From positions 1-64,000 of the forward strand of contig JAGDZU010000001.1 in assembly GCA_049115575.1 (NCBI GenBank): a DNA stretch of 64,000 nt, read 5' to 3'. Source of the stretch: JAHEKB01 sp049115575. Lineage in GTDB: Bacteria; Bacteroidota; Bacteroidia; NS11-12g; UBA9320. Shown piece by piece: positions 26,253 to 35,648 of this stretch. Position 1 is the stretch's first letter, and every line of letters starts with the position of its first letter. Position numbers and translations under genes: made by a program. The notes below the pieces were generated by a model. The model searched no databases. It saw only the letters and a program-made list of their open reading frames with translations, and was not told the origin of the DNA.

Positions 26253-27227
26253 CTAGTCAATTGTTTTTCTAAAGAAGAAGGCTGCTTGGTCTCCTCTGTT
26301 TTCATGATTTAGCAATTTAGCTTTTTTCTTAAATCCTTGTTTTTTGATTTTTCTCAACAGCATGTTTTTTAGTCCTCTGGGTCTGGGTGCTGACAATGGA
26401 ATTCCTTTAAGATATTTTTCACTTCCTGTAAATTGGAAATGAGTTGAATCATAGATGGATTTATAGAGCTCTAGAGCTGCATGATTTGCTAATACTTTCA
26501 TGCTTTGCGCCGAGTGCAAGAAGAAATGTCGTGGAGCATCTAACTGCACCCAGTTTACACCGTAATGTTCCCATGCATATGAGGAAACAGTAGGGATTCG
26601 AATGATGCAAACACCTGCTGGGTTCAATAACTCAGATACCTTTTTCATATGTTCCAAAGGATTAGGTATGTGCTCAAAAGAATGGTGATAGGTGATTACA
26701 TCCCATTTGCCTTCAATTTCAAAAATGTTGGACTTGGCAATTGATAAGCCGTTATCATACTCAATGGATTCATTTATAAAAGGGTCGCAACCTTTCACAT
26801 TATTAAAACCAATTTCAGCTAAAGGATTTAAGAAACTCTTGCCATTTCCGCATCCAACGTCAAGAATTTTACTTTTGGAATGAATTCCAAGGCCATTAAA
26901 AATGTTGTAATCATTGCTACCTGAAAGAGATGCCATCAATCCTTTCAATGGAGATTTTTCTTTCAGCATTGAAGCATATTGTATCCGCTTAAATCTCCCT
27001 ATGAATCCCTTGAATTTCTTTCCATCATACTTTTCAAAACTGTAGTAATTGTCTGGGTAATACAAAGACATGTCTGCTGGAAAATCAGCTATTTGCAGAC
27101 AGTTGCAATTGGAACACTGAAAATAATCGAATTCTTTTCGCAGACCATACATCATCTCTTTTGCCGTATAGGTCTGATTGTCTTGCGAATTGTTACAAAT
27201 CCTACAACCATTATTAGATTTCTTCAT
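26253..27227 (-). CDS. SAM-dependent methyltransferase with an N-terminal zinc ribbon
   Basis: A 324-residue enzyme. Four cysteines near the start (CRIC about residue 8-11 and CSNCNC about 37-42) form a likely zinc ribbon. A class I SAM-binding domain follows (KILDVGCGNGKSFLNPL, then DVITYHHSFEHIPNP), then a C-terminal region that contains WVQLDAPRHFFLHS. This layout recalls C-methyltransferases acting on nucleotide sugars or other small molecules, but the substrate is not clear. The ATG at 27227 (MKKSNNGCRIC) is chosen over a TTG at 27251 that would overlap the upstream gene. Confidence 0.82.
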   Translation of the reverse strand: MKKSNNGCRICNNSQDNQTYTAKEMMYGLRKEFDYFQCSNCNCLQIADFPADMSLYYPDNYYSFEKYDGKKFKGFIGRFKRIQYASMLKEKSPLKGLMASLSGSNDYNIFNGLGIHSKSKILDVGCGNGKSFLNPLAEIGFNNVKGCDPFINESIEYDNGLSIAKSNIFEIEGKWDVITYHHSFEHIPNPLEHMKKVSELLNPAGVCIIRIPTVSSYAWEHYGVNWVQLDAPRHFFLHSAQSMKVLANHAALELYKSIYDSTHFQFTGSEKYLKGIPLSAPRPRGLKNMLLRKIKKQGFKKKAKLLNHENRGDQAAFFFRKTID

Positions 27228-27234
27228 GTGATCC

Positions 27235-28173
27235 TTACTTTGAGCTCTCAATATTGAAGTGTTTTAAAACTCGAAGAGAAATAAGAGTATTCCATCTGCT
27301 TGCTTTACCAGCTTTTTCCATTTCTACATGAACTTGACCAGGGTGTTTAGCCTGTAAGTTCCAAGTTCCATTTTTTTTCCTCTTGTTTAGTAATACATTA
27401 ATTGCAGGCCCCATTCTAGAGTCCCATTTCGCTTCTGCATTACGGAAATAATCCAAGGCCCTAAGTATGTTGTACTTCCATCTGGCGGGGTAGGGAAGTC
27501 TGAGAAACTCTTGATTTATGACTTCTCCTGTTCTATCTGAAATAAATAACTGATGTTTAAGAATGAATTCTTCAGCACTAGTCTTGGCATTTAGAATTTC
27601 TTTAGACCTGTAACTATAGCCTGCATTTAGAAATTCCAGCAGCCCTTCTAAAACAGATAGGGTGGTATGCAATGAACTATGAGTAGCGCCACTCCTAGTT
27701 GTTCTGCAATTAAAACCCCCATCAGGCATGATTTCAGTTAATATACTATCTACAACTGAAGATAGATCTTGCTCCTTACTGCCAAAATAAGAAGCGTAAT
27801 TCAAAAACATCCCGTTTACACATAGATCTCCATGAACTTGAGTTGATGGTCCTAATCTAATTCCGCCATCATCTGATTTGCCTGTTGTAATTACTTGCTT
27901 GATTGTTTCTCGCACTTTTTCATTCTGAGGTGGAATGTTGAGATTGCGAAGATCTAAGAGGGTGTAATGCGTAGAAGTCCATTTAGGTTGATAGAAACGT
28001 TGACCCCAATGACCATTAGAATTTCTACACGATAGTAGTTGACTTCCCCAACCTTCTTTGTCTATTCGATACTGTAAATCTTTTCTTTCTACTCCTAACA
28101 AATCGCGGTGCACTTGATATTGAATAGAGATATCCCCTGCATTTAACCATTCTATGATTTGCTGATTATTCAT
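27235..28173 (-). CDS. Squalene-cyclase-like alpha/alpha-toroid protein, function unknown
   Basis: A 312-residue soluble protein whose helices and short Gly/Trp turns (GHWGQRFYQPKWTSTHYTLLDLRNL, DGGFNCRTTRSGATHSSLHTT, KNGTWNLQAKHPGQ) resemble the repeats of prenyltransferases and terpene cyclases. It is half the size of squalene-hopene cyclase and the DxDD catalytic motif is not seen, so a terpene-cyclising role is unlikely. The ATG at 28173 is supported by a promoter box at 28186-28193 that overlaps the upstream TTG at 28188. It is the first gene of the minus-strand run that ends at 23222. Confidence 0.75.
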   Translation of the reverse strand: MNNQQIIEWLNAGDISIQYQVHRDLLGVERKDLQYRIDKEGWGSQLLSCRNSNGHWGQRFYQPKWTSTHYTLLDLRNLNIPPQNEKVRETIKQVITTGKSDDGGIRLGPSTQVHGDLCVNGMFLNYASYFGSKEQDLSSVVDSILTEIMPDGGFNCRTTRSGATHSSLHTTLSVLEGLLEFLNAGYSYRSKEILNAKTSAEEFILKHQLFISDRTGEVINQEFLRLPYPARWKYNILRALDYFRNAEAKWDSRMGPAINVLLNKRKKNGTWNLQAKHPGQVHVEMEKAGKASRWNTLISLRVLKHFNIESSK

Positions 28174-28185
28174 TTGGAATTCAGA

Positions 28186-28193
28186 CAAATGTA
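28186..28193 (-). promoter_or_regulatory. TAnnTTTG promoter box heading the 28173-23222 run
   Basis: TACATTTG on the minus strand, an exact match ending 12 nt before the ATG at 28173. It decides the start of the cyclase-fold gene. Confidence 0.5.
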
Positions 28194-28275
28194 AGGCTCA
28201 AATTCCTCTTGATTATTGCGAATGCTCAATAATAAACATTGAATTAATTACCCTCTTTTCTTCATTCAAAATTCG

Positions 28276-28283
28276 TACTTTTG
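28276..28283 (+). promoter_or_regulatory. TAnnTTTG promoter box for the rod-shape operon
   Basis: TACTTTTG, an exact match, ends 36 nt before the mreB ATG at 28320, in the 146-bp divergent gap. Confidence 0.5.
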
Positions 28284-28319
28284 CCCATTGCAAAATATTA
28301 GCCAGAGAAGAGACAAAGA

Positions 28320-29342
28320 ATGGGACTATTAGGTTTTCTAACACAAGAATTAGCCATTGATCTTGGTACAGCCAATACCTTGATTATTCATAAAGATAAA
28401 TTGGTGGTAGATGAACCTTCAATCATTGCCATCAATAGAACTTCAAAAGAGGTTCTTGCCATTGGGAGCGAAGCTCAGAAAATGCATGGTAAAACTCATG
28501 AGGAAATCAAAACAATTAAACCCTTGAAAGATGGTGTGATTGCTGATTTTCAGGCTGCTGAACATATGATTCGCGGCTTTATAAAGCTTATCAATAATAA
28601 AAAACGTTGGGGAAACCCTCAACTGAGAATGGTCATTTGCATACCTAGCGGTATAACAGAAGTTGAAAAACGGGCCGTAAAAGAGTCTGCTGAAAGAGCG
28701 GGAGGAAAAGAAGTATATATGATTCCCGAACCAATGGCAGCGGCAATTGGTATTGGTATTGATGTTGCAGAACCCATGGGAAATATGATTATTGACATTG
28801 GAGGCGGTACAACTGAGATTGCTGTAATTGCTCTTGCAGGTATCGTATCCGATGAATCTATCAGAGTTGCAGGTAATGAATTCACAGAAGACATTATTGA
28901 GTATATGCGTAGACAACACAACCTAATGATTGGTGAAAGAACCGCTGAATTAATCAAGATGGAAGTTGGGGCCGCATTACCCGAGTTGGAAAATCCACCC
29001 GAAGATTATGCCGTTAACGGGCGTGATTTGATGACCGGTATCCCTAAACAGATTATGGTTTCTTATTCTGAAATAGCCTTGGCACTAGATAAATCAATAT
29101 CCAAAATTGAAGAAGCAGTTCTTAAAGCTTTAGAGCTTACACCACCAGAACTTTCTGCGGATATTTACCAAACTGGTTTATACCTAACAGGCGGAGGAGC
29201 TTTGTTAAGAGGTCTGGATAGAAGAATTTCCAGCAAGACCAAATTGCCGGTATATGTGGCGGAAGACCCGCTTAGAGCAGTGGTTAGAGGAACTTCCATA
29301 GCTCTTAAGAATATTAAAAGTTATAAAACCATTTTGCAGTAG
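28320..29342 (+). CDS. mreB: Rod shape-determining protein MreB (bacterial actin)
   Basis: Forms membrane-bound filaments that guide sidewall peptidoglycan synthesis. The 340-residue protein has the actin-fold nucleotide motifs: phosphate 1 IDLGTANTLI at 14-23, connect 1, phosphate 2 MIIDIGGGTTEIAVIALAGI, and the adenosine motif LYLTGGGALLRGLD. The amphipathic start (GLLGFLTQELA) serves for membrane contact. It opens a full elongasome operon: mreC is 7 bp downstream, and mreD, mrdA and rodA follow with overlaps. Confidence 0.97.
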   Translation: MGLLGFLTQELAIDLGTANTLIIHKDKLVVDEPSIIAINRTSKEVLAIGSEAQKMHGKTHEEIKTIKPLKDGVIADFQAAEHMIRGFIKLINNKKRWGNPQLRMVICIPSGITEVEKRAVKESAERAGGKEVYMIPEPMAAAIGIGIDVAEPMGNMIIDIGGGTTEIAVIALAGIVSDESIRVAGNEFTEDIIEYMRRQHNLMIGERTAELIKMEVGAALPELENPPEDYAVNGRDLMTGIPKQIMVSYSEIALALDKSISKIEEAVLKALELTPPELSADIYQTGLYLTGGGALLRGLDRRISSKTKLPVYVAEDPLRAVVRGTSIALKNIKSYKTILQ

Positions 29343-29349
29343 TTCTTAA

Positions 29350-30174
29350 ATGCAGCGTCTTTTAGCATTTATAGAAAACAACTTACATTTTATTTTATTT
29401 CTGGTTTTACAAGTTTTCAGCTTGACTTTAGTTTTTAAGTTGAATCCCTATCAAAGGGCCTATTTTTCTAATTCTGCTTCTGGCATAACCTCTTATGTAA
29501 ATAATGTGAGCGAAGAGGTTAGAAATTTCATTAATCTGAGAGAAGGCAATAGGCAGTTACAGCATGTCTATACAGACAGTGTAAGTAAGATAAAAGATAT
29601 TTATCAATTGCATTTGCTCACAGATACTTTCAAGGTGAAGGACAGTTCTTTTAACCTATTGTATGAGGTTGTTGCAGCGGAGGTGGTTTTCAACAGCGTT
29701 CACAAGGCGGAGAACGTGATAGTTATTAATAAAGGACGTGCAGATGGAATAGAGAAGGGAGCTGGTCTGATATCATCTGAGGGCATTGCTGGTGTGGTAA
29801 TTGCAGTAGGAGAACATTTTAGTACGGCTATGTCTGTGCTAAACACCAATTTCCATATAGTACCGCAAATCAACGGGCAGGAATTCTTTACTGAGCTTAT
29901 CTGGAATAATCAGAATCCATATACTTTGAAGATTAACAAAATCAATCGTCTAGAAAATGTGAATGTGGGTGATATGGTAACTACAGGCAAATCCTCATTA
30001 ATCTTCCCGGCTGGAATCCCTATAGGTAAAGTTACTAAGCTGAATGAGGTAGAGGGAAGTCAATACTTCGATACTGAAATAGAAACTGCAAGTAATTTTA
30101 GAAATCTCCATTATGTATTTGTAGTGAACAATAGCAAAAGAGCAGAAATTGAGGAGGTGATGCAAGATGAATAG
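29350..30174 (+). CDS. mreC: Rod shape-determining protein MreC
   Basis: A 274-residue inner-membrane protein with one N-terminal transmembrane segment (about 12-31), a periplasmic coiled-coil (about 55-85) and the two-barrel MreC domain (VINKGRADGIEKGAGLISSEGIAGVV, then NVGDMVTTGKSSLIFPAGIPIGKV). It bridges MreB to PBP2 and RodA and activates PBP2. It overlaps mreD by 8 bp. Confidence 0.93.
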   Translation: MQRLLAFIENNLHFILFLVLQVFSLTLVFKLNPYQRAYFSNSASGITSYVNNVSEEVRNFINLREGNRQLQHVYTDSVSKIKDIYQLHLLTDTFKVKDSSFNLLYEVVAAEVVFNSVHKAENVIVINKGRADGIEKGAGLISSEGIAGVVIAVGEHFSTAMSVLNTNFHIVPQINGQEFFTELIWNNQNPYTLKINKINRLENVNVGDMVTTGKSSLIFPAGIPIGKVTKLNEVEGSQYFDTEIETASNFRNLHYVFVVNNSKRAEIEEVMQDE

Positions 30175-30664
30175 AGCTGTTGGAATCATATTGCTTTTGG
30201 GTCTGCAGATAATAGTTCTCAATCATTTAGAATTTAGTTCATATCTGATGCCTCAAGTATTTGTGATGATACTGATTGGTTTACCTCCATATATTAAGAG
30301 ATCGTATCAAGTTCTAATAGGTTTTGCCTTGGGTTTGTTTATGGATTTCTTTAATCATTCTCCAGGTCTTCATGCTTCAGCTGCTATGTTCACAGTAATG
30401 CTGAGATTAATGATTTTACAGCGCTATGATTTAGAAGAGATAGTTGCAAATAGGACATGGTTAAATCTCGGAAATCTTTCATTAGAAAAATATGGGTTCA
30501 TTGCAGCCGTCTTAACCCTTTTCTATCACATGTATGCCATTGGTTTGGAACTGATTGGTGCATTGAACAGTCTTAACTATTTGCTAACAGTTGTGTTGAG
30601 TTCCTTATTGGCATTCCTGCTAATTTTGCTATTCCAGTTCTTATTCAGCAGAAAAAGTGTTTAG
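30167..30664 (+). CDS. mreD: Rod shape-determining protein MreD
   Basis: A small integral membrane protein of 165 residues with five or six hydrophobic segments, fitting MreD, which is poorly conserved in sequence. The central GLFMDFFNHSPGLHASAAMF matches the family's G-x-x-x-D-x-F-PG-x-H-A pattern. Position between mreC and mrdA, with overlaps of 8 bp on both sides, settles the call. Confidence 0.88.
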   Translation: MNRAVGIILLLGLQIIVLNHLEFSSYLMPQVFVMILIGLPPYIKRSYQVLIGFALGLFMDFFNHSPGLHASAAMFTVMLRLMILQRYDLEEIVANRTWLNLGNLSLEKYGFIAAVLTLFYHMYAIGLELIGALNSLNYLLTVVLSSLLAFLLILLFQFLFSRKSV

Positions 30665-32489
30665 CAGACGAACCTATGTCATCTATTTAGCAGTAATCTT
30701 GGTTGCCTTAACCTATATGTTCAGGTTGTTGCAACTTCAGGTTTATGACGACACCTATACACAGATTGCAGAAAAAATATCACTGAGAAAAAAGACCATA
30801 TACCCCCAGAGGGGTCTCATTTTTGATAGGAACAACAAGCTCATAGTGTATAATGAGCCAGTGCGGGATTTAATGGTTTCAGTTCCTTTTAAATTGGATG
30901 GAATTGATACAAGCCTTTTTTGTGAATTATTGAAAATAGAGAGAGAGGAGTTTGACCAGAGGTTAGAAAAGGCAGCAAGCCGGGCATATCAAAGGAAGGC
31001 GGTGTTTATGAAAAATGTAAACAATACCGTATATGCAAGAGTGCATGAAAGACTATTCGATTTTAAAGGATTCTTCTTTGAGATTAGGCAAGACAGAAAT
31101 TATAAATATGTGAGCTCTGCGCATGTACTTGGATTCTTAGGAGAAGTCAGCCAACAAGAACTAGATGTGCAGGAAGAAAGCTATTATGAGCAGGGTGACT
31201 TCCTAGGCAAAAAGGGAGTTGAGAAGTTCTATGAAAAGTACCTCAGAGGAATTAAGGGTGAGAAATATTACTATGTAGATATTCATGGAGTGAACAAAGG
31301 GACTTACAAAGAAGGTGAGTTTGATGTAGACCCAATTGACGGCCAAGATTTGACACTCAGCATTGATATTAATCTACAGGAATACGGAGAGTACTTACTC
31401 CAAAATAAGATGGGAAGCATGGTGGCTATCGAGCCTAAAACAGGAGAAATACTGGCACTAATCTCAAGTCCATTCTATAATCCAAAGGATTTTAATATTC
31501 AGAACAGAGGTGAGCATTATGCAGATGCAGCTCAAGACAAAACTAAACCTCTATTTAATAGAGCCGTGTCCGCTCCTTATCCTCCTGGTTCAACTTTTAA
31601 ACCTTTGATGGCCTTAGTTGGTTTGCAAGATGGAGCTATTAATAAACATACCCATTTCAATTGTAATGGAGGTTATAGATTGGGTTCCAGATTAATCCAT
31701 TGTCATGCTCATGCTTCTTCAACAAGCGTACAAAGGTCTATAGCTACCTCATGCAATACTTTCTACTGCCATACATTCAAACGAATGATGCAAGACAAAA
31801 AATACGCCAGTACCGAAGAGGCATATAACAGCTGGTATGCGTATTTGCACAGCTTTGGCTTGGGACACAAGCTTGGAATAGATGTATCAGGAGAATTTGG
31901 AGGATGGTTAAAACCAGCAGATTATTACAATCGGATCTATGGAAAAGGTCATTGGAAGTATGCAACTATAATCTCATTGTCTTTTGGTCAAGGGGAACTT
32001 GGCTTAACCCCTATGCAGATGGCAAATGTGGTAGCTAGCATAGCTAATGATGGGTTTTACTATACTCCGCATGTTATTAAAAGCATTGCAGGCATAGATA
32101 CAATTCCTTCAAGATTTAGCACACCTAATTACACTAAAATAGATCCTATGCATTTTAAAACAGTGAAAGAAGGCATGCATATGGTGACGTTGAGCGGAAC
32201 AGGATCCGCGGTGGCCATAGAAGGGATTGAGATTGGAGGAAAGACAGGAACAGTTCAGAATCCACATGGGAAGAACCATTCGGCTTATGTTGCATTTGCG
32301 CCTGTAGATGATCCACAAATAGCAATAGCCGTGGTTGTTGAAGAATCTGGTTATGGAGCAACTTGGGCAGCACCCATGGCTCATTTAATGATAGAGAAGT
32401 ATTTGTTGCCAGACAGTGCTACAACCCTCCCATGGGTAGTAGAGAGATTGGTTGAAAGTGATTTAATTCCAGCCAAGTATAAGAACTAA
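30657..32489 (+). CDS. mrdA: Penicillin-binding protein 2 (elongasome transpeptidase)
   Basis: Class B penicillin-binding protein that cross-links sidewall peptidoglycan. Of 610 residues, 5-22 form the membrane anchor, about 35-210 the dimerisation/pedestal part (RGLIFDRNNKLIVYNEP), and the rest the transpeptidase with S312-x-x-K315 (PPGSTFKPL), S365-C-N367 and K529-T-G. All catalytic motifs are intact. It starts with GTG at 30657, overlapping mreD by 8 bp; no in-frame ATG lies near. Its stop overlaps the rodA ATG by one base. Confidence 0.95.
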   Translation: MFSRRTYVIYLAVILVALTYMFRLLQLQVYDDTYTQIAEKISLRKKTIYPQRGLIFDRNNKLIVYNEPVRDLMVSVPFKLDGIDTSLFCELLKIEREEFDQRLEKAASRAYQRKAVFMKNVNNTVYARVHERLFDFKGFFFEIRQDRNYKYVSSAHVLGFLGEVSQQELDVQEESYYEQGDFLGKKGVEKFYEKYLRGIKGEKYYYVDIHGVNKGTYKEGEFDVDPIDGQDLTLSIDINLQEYGEYLLQNKMGSMVAIEPKTGEILALISSPFYNPKDFNIQNRGEHYADAAQDKTKPLFNRAVSAPYPPGSTFKPLMALVGLQDGAINKHTHFNCNGGYRLGSRLIHCHAHASSTSVQRSIATSCNTFYCHTFKRMMQDKKYASTEEAYNSWYAYLHSFGLGHKLGIDVSGEFGGWLKPADYYNRIYGKGHWKYATIISLSFGQGELGLTPMQMANVVASIANDGFYYTPHVIKSIAGIDTIPSRFSTPNYTKIDPMHFKTVKEGMHMVTLSGTGSAVAIEGIEIGGKTGTVQNPHGKNHSAYVAFAPVDDPQIAIAVVVEESGYGATWAAPMAHLMIEKYLLPDSATTLPWVVERLVESDLIPAKYKN

Positions 32490-33745
32490 TGGAATCCAAA
32501 ACTAACATAGATTGGATGGGCTTATTGCTGTATATGCTAATTGCAGCCATAGGTATTGCAAGTGTGTATTCAGCTACTTCTGAACAAGGTGCATTCACCT
32601 TGCTGGAAGGTAGAAGTGGAAAGCAAATGATGTGGTTTGGAGTCTCTGCATTTTTGGCATTAGTTATCTTTTTATTAAATGCTAATTTCTTTGAGGTGTT
32701 TTCATGGTATTTCTATCTAAGTCTTATGCTATTATTAGTAGCAGTTCTTTTATTTGGGGCAGAGATTGCGGGTTCTAAATCATGGCTAAAGATTGGTTCT
32801 TTTAGCATACAACCGGCAGAGTTTGCAAAGTATGGAACTTGTTTTGCCTTATCGGCGTTCTTAAGCGGGATTGATGTTTCACTTTCTAAAAGAAAGCATC
32901 TGATAATAGCAGGAGCTATTATAGCATTACCTGCAATATTAATCATACTGCAAGGTGATGCCGGTTCAGCTTTGGTTTTCTCCAGCTTTCTATTAGTCAT
33001 GTATAGAGAAGGTTTGACTCCTGTTTATCTCATTATTGGTATAGTAGCCATAATCATTTTTGTCTTGACAATGGTTCTTGGAATTCTATGGTTGTCTATT
33101 GGCTTGATAGTGATGCTCGCTGTATTTCTGGCCTTCACTTTTACCAATCGAAAAACCATTTTGCCAGCTATTATTATAACTGCTATCTGTGTAGCTTTTA
33201 GTTTTAGTGTTGAATTCCTTTTTAACGATGTTCTGCAAGAACACCAGCAAAAAAGAATACTTGTAACCCTTAATTTACTGGAAGATCCTCAGGGTGCTGG
33301 CTATAATGTGAACCAATCAAAAATAGCCATAGGTTCAGGGGGATTGAGTGGAAAAGGTTTTTTAAATGGATCCCATACCAAAGGTGATTTCATTCCAGAA
33401 CAAACCACAGATTTCATCTTTTGCACTATAGGAGAAGAAGGTGGCTGGGTTTGGAGTTCGGCCACCATACTTTTATTTACATTGCTAATACTGCGATTCT
33501 ATTGGCTCGCACAAAGAGCGAAGAAAAAGTATAAAAGGGTGTTTATTTTTAGTGTGGCATCAATTCTGTTCTTCCATCTCACCATTAATGTTGGAATGAC
33601 TATTGGTCTAATGCCAGTAATTGGAATTCCGCTTCCTTTAATCAGTTATGGAGGATCTTCATTTTTAGCCTTTAGTCTGCTTATCTTCACAGCATTAAAA
33701 TTTGACGCAAGTAGGGGCGAAGACCTACAATCTGTATTTTCATAA
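32489..33745 (+). CDS. rodA: SEDS peptidoglycan glycosyltransferase RodA
   Basis: Polymerises lipid II into glycan strands together with PBP2. The 418-residue protein has about 10 transmembrane segments and the SEDS signatures: SWLKIGSFSIQPAEFAKYG, then NQSKIAIGSGGLSGKGFLNGSHTKGDFIPEQTTDFIF with the catalytic-region Asp, and GIPLPLISYGGSS near the C-terminus. It overlaps mrdA by one base and is followed by a hydrolase gene 3 bp downstream. Confidence 0.95.
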   Translation: MESKTNIDWMGLLLYMLIAAIGIASVYSATSEQGAFTLLEGRSGKQMMWFGVSAFLALVIFLLNANFFEVFSWYFYLSLMLLLVAVLLFGAEIAGSKSWLKIGSFSIQPAEFAKYGTCFALSAFLSGIDVSLSKRKHLIIAGAIIALPAILIILQGDAGSALVFSSFLLVMYREGLTPVYLIIGIVAIIIFVLTMVLGILWLSIGLIVMLAVFLAFTFTNRKTILPAIIITAICVAFSFSVEFLFNDVLQEHQQKRILVTLNLLEDPQGAGYNVNQSKIAIGSGGLSGKGFLNGSHTKGDFIPEQTTDFIFCTIGEEGGWVWSSATILLFTLLILRFYWLAQRAKKKYKRVFIFSVASILFFHLTINVGMTIGLMPVIGIPLPLISYGGSSFLAFSLLIFTALKFDASRGEDLQSVFS

Positions 33746-33748
33746 AAA

Positions 33749-34387
33749 ATGATACGAGTTCATCAACTAACATTCAATCCATTTGCAGAAAACACTTATC
33801 TGCTAGAGAAGGATTCACAAGTGATAGTTATAGATCCAGGGATGTATACCCCAGAAGAGAACGTCCAATTCAAAAAGTACATTGACGGCCAAAATCTGGA
33901 GGTGGTACATCTACTACTAACCCATGCTCATTTAGATCATGTTTTTGGAGTTAAGTGGGTGAACGAATGTTATGAACTTACACCTCGTCTGCATAAAGAA
34001 GATGATTTCATTTATGAGAATGCTCAGGCTACTGCAAATCAGTACGGTTTGTTTATGGAAGCTTTGCCGCAAGCTGAGTACGATTTGCACGAAGGAGATA
34101 CATTTGACTTTCATGGTAGTGATCTCCAAATAATCCACACTCCTGGTCATTCTCCAGGCAGCCTGTGTTTTATTTCTCATGAAGATAAGTTTGTTATTGG
34201 CGGAGACGTGCTTTTTCAAGGTAGTATTGGAAGAACAGATCTTCCAGGTGGAAACTATCAAACCCTAATAGATGCGATAAAAACGAAACTAATGCCTCTG
34301 TCAGATGATTATAGGGTTTACAGCGGGCATGGTCCAATGACTACCATTGGACAAGAACGAATCTCTAATCCTTTTTTACAGGACTAA
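33749..34387 (+). CDS. MBL-fold metallo-hydrolase (glyoxalase II-like)
   Basis: A 212-residue cytoplasmic enzyme with the full metallo-beta-lactamase metal set: THAHLDH near 58-64, the later His in TPGHSPGSL, the bridging Asp in VIGGDVLFQGSIGRTDLPGG, and the final His in YSGHGPMTTIG. It is of the short YcbL/GloB-like type that hydrolyses S-acyl-thiols such as hydroxyacylglutathione analogues; in a cell that may use bacillithiol another thioester is possible. It follows rodA by 3 bp, so it ends the rod-shape operon. No terminator is visible in the 6-bp gap to the convergent porV. Confidence 0.88.
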   Translation: MIRVHQLTFNPFAENTYLLEKDSQVIVIDPGMYTPEENVQFKKYIDGQNLEVVHLLLTHAHLDHVFGVKWVNECYELTPRLHKEDDFIYENAQATANQYGLFMEALPQAEYDLHEGDTFDFHGSDLQIIHTPGHSPGSLCFISHEDKFVIGGDVLFQGSIGRTDLPGGNYQTLIDAIKTKLMPLSDDYRVYSGHGPMTTIGQERISNPFLQD

Positions 34388-34393
34388 ACTTTC

Positions 34394-35605
34394 TTAATTA
34401 TTTTGATTACTGAATGCGTCTATATCGAACAGCAGAGAGAAACGTATGGTGTTCTGCAATGGATGCCTTCTTGTGAAAGGTTGCAGATAAGCTGCATCAA
34501 TCTGGAAAACTTCAAACTTGAGCCCCGCACCAAATGTGACATATTCTCTTGCACCTTTAGTTTCAGCTTCATGGAAATATCCAGCTCTGAGAGCAAATTG
34601 CTTGTCGTACCAATATTCAGCACCAACCGAAATGGTGAACTCGTTAAGTTCTTCTTGAAATCCTCCAGGAGCATCACCCCATGAGCTAAGCATTCCCTTA
34701 ATAGTAGGATCTGTACTCAACACACGTCCAGTGATAGTTTTAGTTACCGAGCCATCTCCAGCTGTATCATATGAGTAAATGTACTCTGGTGTAGGAACCA
34801 TCAATTTGTTGAACTCTATTCCAAAACCAATCTCGTTGTGCTCATCAATTTCTGTATTCCAGAATGTTCCTATTCTAAAGTTAACAGGTATGAAATCTCT
34901 TTCTGCATTATTGGTATAAGATATCTTATTACCCATATTGCTCAAGTTTACTCCAATATTATAATCGAATTTTCTTCCACCAATTTCTGCATCATTGGTA
35001 TAAAAAGCTCCTAAATCTCCTGCTCCAGCAATACCTGCCTTTATTTCAGCTCCTGAAACACCCACTTGACCTCTAGCCAAGTCAGAGAAAATAAACCTCA
35101 GTGCTACCCCTAGAGATAAATGATCAGATAGTTGTGTAGAGTAGGAACCATCTACAGCGAATTCTTTGGGCTCATAATTACCTAATGGATTACCTTGTTC
35201 ATCGGTGAACTGTATGTCACCTAAGGTGAAGTATCTCAATGAACCTGCAATTGCACTTCGTTTATTGTCGCCAATTTTAGCGTATCCGCTTAAATAGTAA
35301 AACCACACATCGGGAACCAATGTACGCAACCATGGTGCTGCGGACAATGAAATACCTGCTTGCTTTTCCATGAATGCCAGTTTAGCTGGATTCCAGTGAA
35401 TAGAGTTGGCATCTGGTGACGTGGCTACACCTATATCTCCCATTCCCGCAGCTCTTGAGTCTGGGCTAATGAGTAAAAAAGGAGCTGCGGTAGTAATTAC
35501 ATTCCGCTGTCCTAAAAGATCTTGATTGGTGTTAATGGAGTTTTGTGCAAAGCTTAAATGGTTCATTAACAGTGCACTTACAATAACAAATATTAGCTTT
35601 TTCAA
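34394..35605 (-). CDS. porV: Type IX secretion outer-membrane protein PorV (LptO)
   Basis: A barrel protein of 403 residues that shuttles type IX substrates from the translocon to the PorU sortase. It has a signal peptide (MKKLIFVIVSALLMNHLSFAQ), then family marks LLISPDSRAAGMGDIGVATSPDANSIHWNPAKLAF and the repeated aromatic strands of the PorV/FadL-like fold. The start is a TTG at 35605: it gives a perfect signal peptide, and an exact TACTTTTG promoter box (35624-35631) overlaps the codons after the upstream ATG at 35633-35635, ruling that ATG out. It lies directly downstream of porU, as in Flavobacterium johnsoniae. Confidence 0.92.
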   Translation of the reverse strand: MKKLIFVIVSALLMNHLSFAQNSINTNQDLLGQRNVITTAAPFLLISPDSRAAGMGDIGVATSPDANSIHWNPAKLAFMEKQAGISLSAAPWLRTLVPDVWFYYLSGYAKIGDNKRSAIAGSLRYFTLGDIQFTDEQGNPLGNYEPKEFAVDGSYSTQLSDHLSLGVALRFIFSDLARGQVGVSGAEIKAGIAGAGDLGAFYTNDAEIGGRKFDYNIGVNLSNMGNKISYTNNAERDFIPVNFRIGTFWNTEIDEHNEIGFGIEFNKLMVPTPEYIYSYDTAGDGSVTKTITGRVLSTDPTIKGMLSSWGDAPGGFQEELNEFTISVGAEYWYDKQFALRAGYFHEAETKGAREYVTFGAGLKFEVFQIDAAYLQPFTRRHPLQNTIRFSLLFDIDAFSNQNN

Positions 35606-35623
35606 TTCTCGGTTCTTTGGTGA

Positions 35624-35631
35624 CAAAAGTA
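35624..35631 (-). promoter_or_regulatory. TAnnTTTG promoter box for porV
   Basis: TACTTTTG on the minus strand, an exact match, ends 18 nt before the TTG start at 35605. It would let porV be transcribed separately from porU. Confidence 0.5.
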
Positions 35632-35648
35632 TCATTTTTTATGATAGT

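Noticed and set aside
27235..28173. Functional terpene cyclase
   Set aside because: The toroid-like repeats are present but the protein is half length and lacks a visible DxDD catalytic motif.
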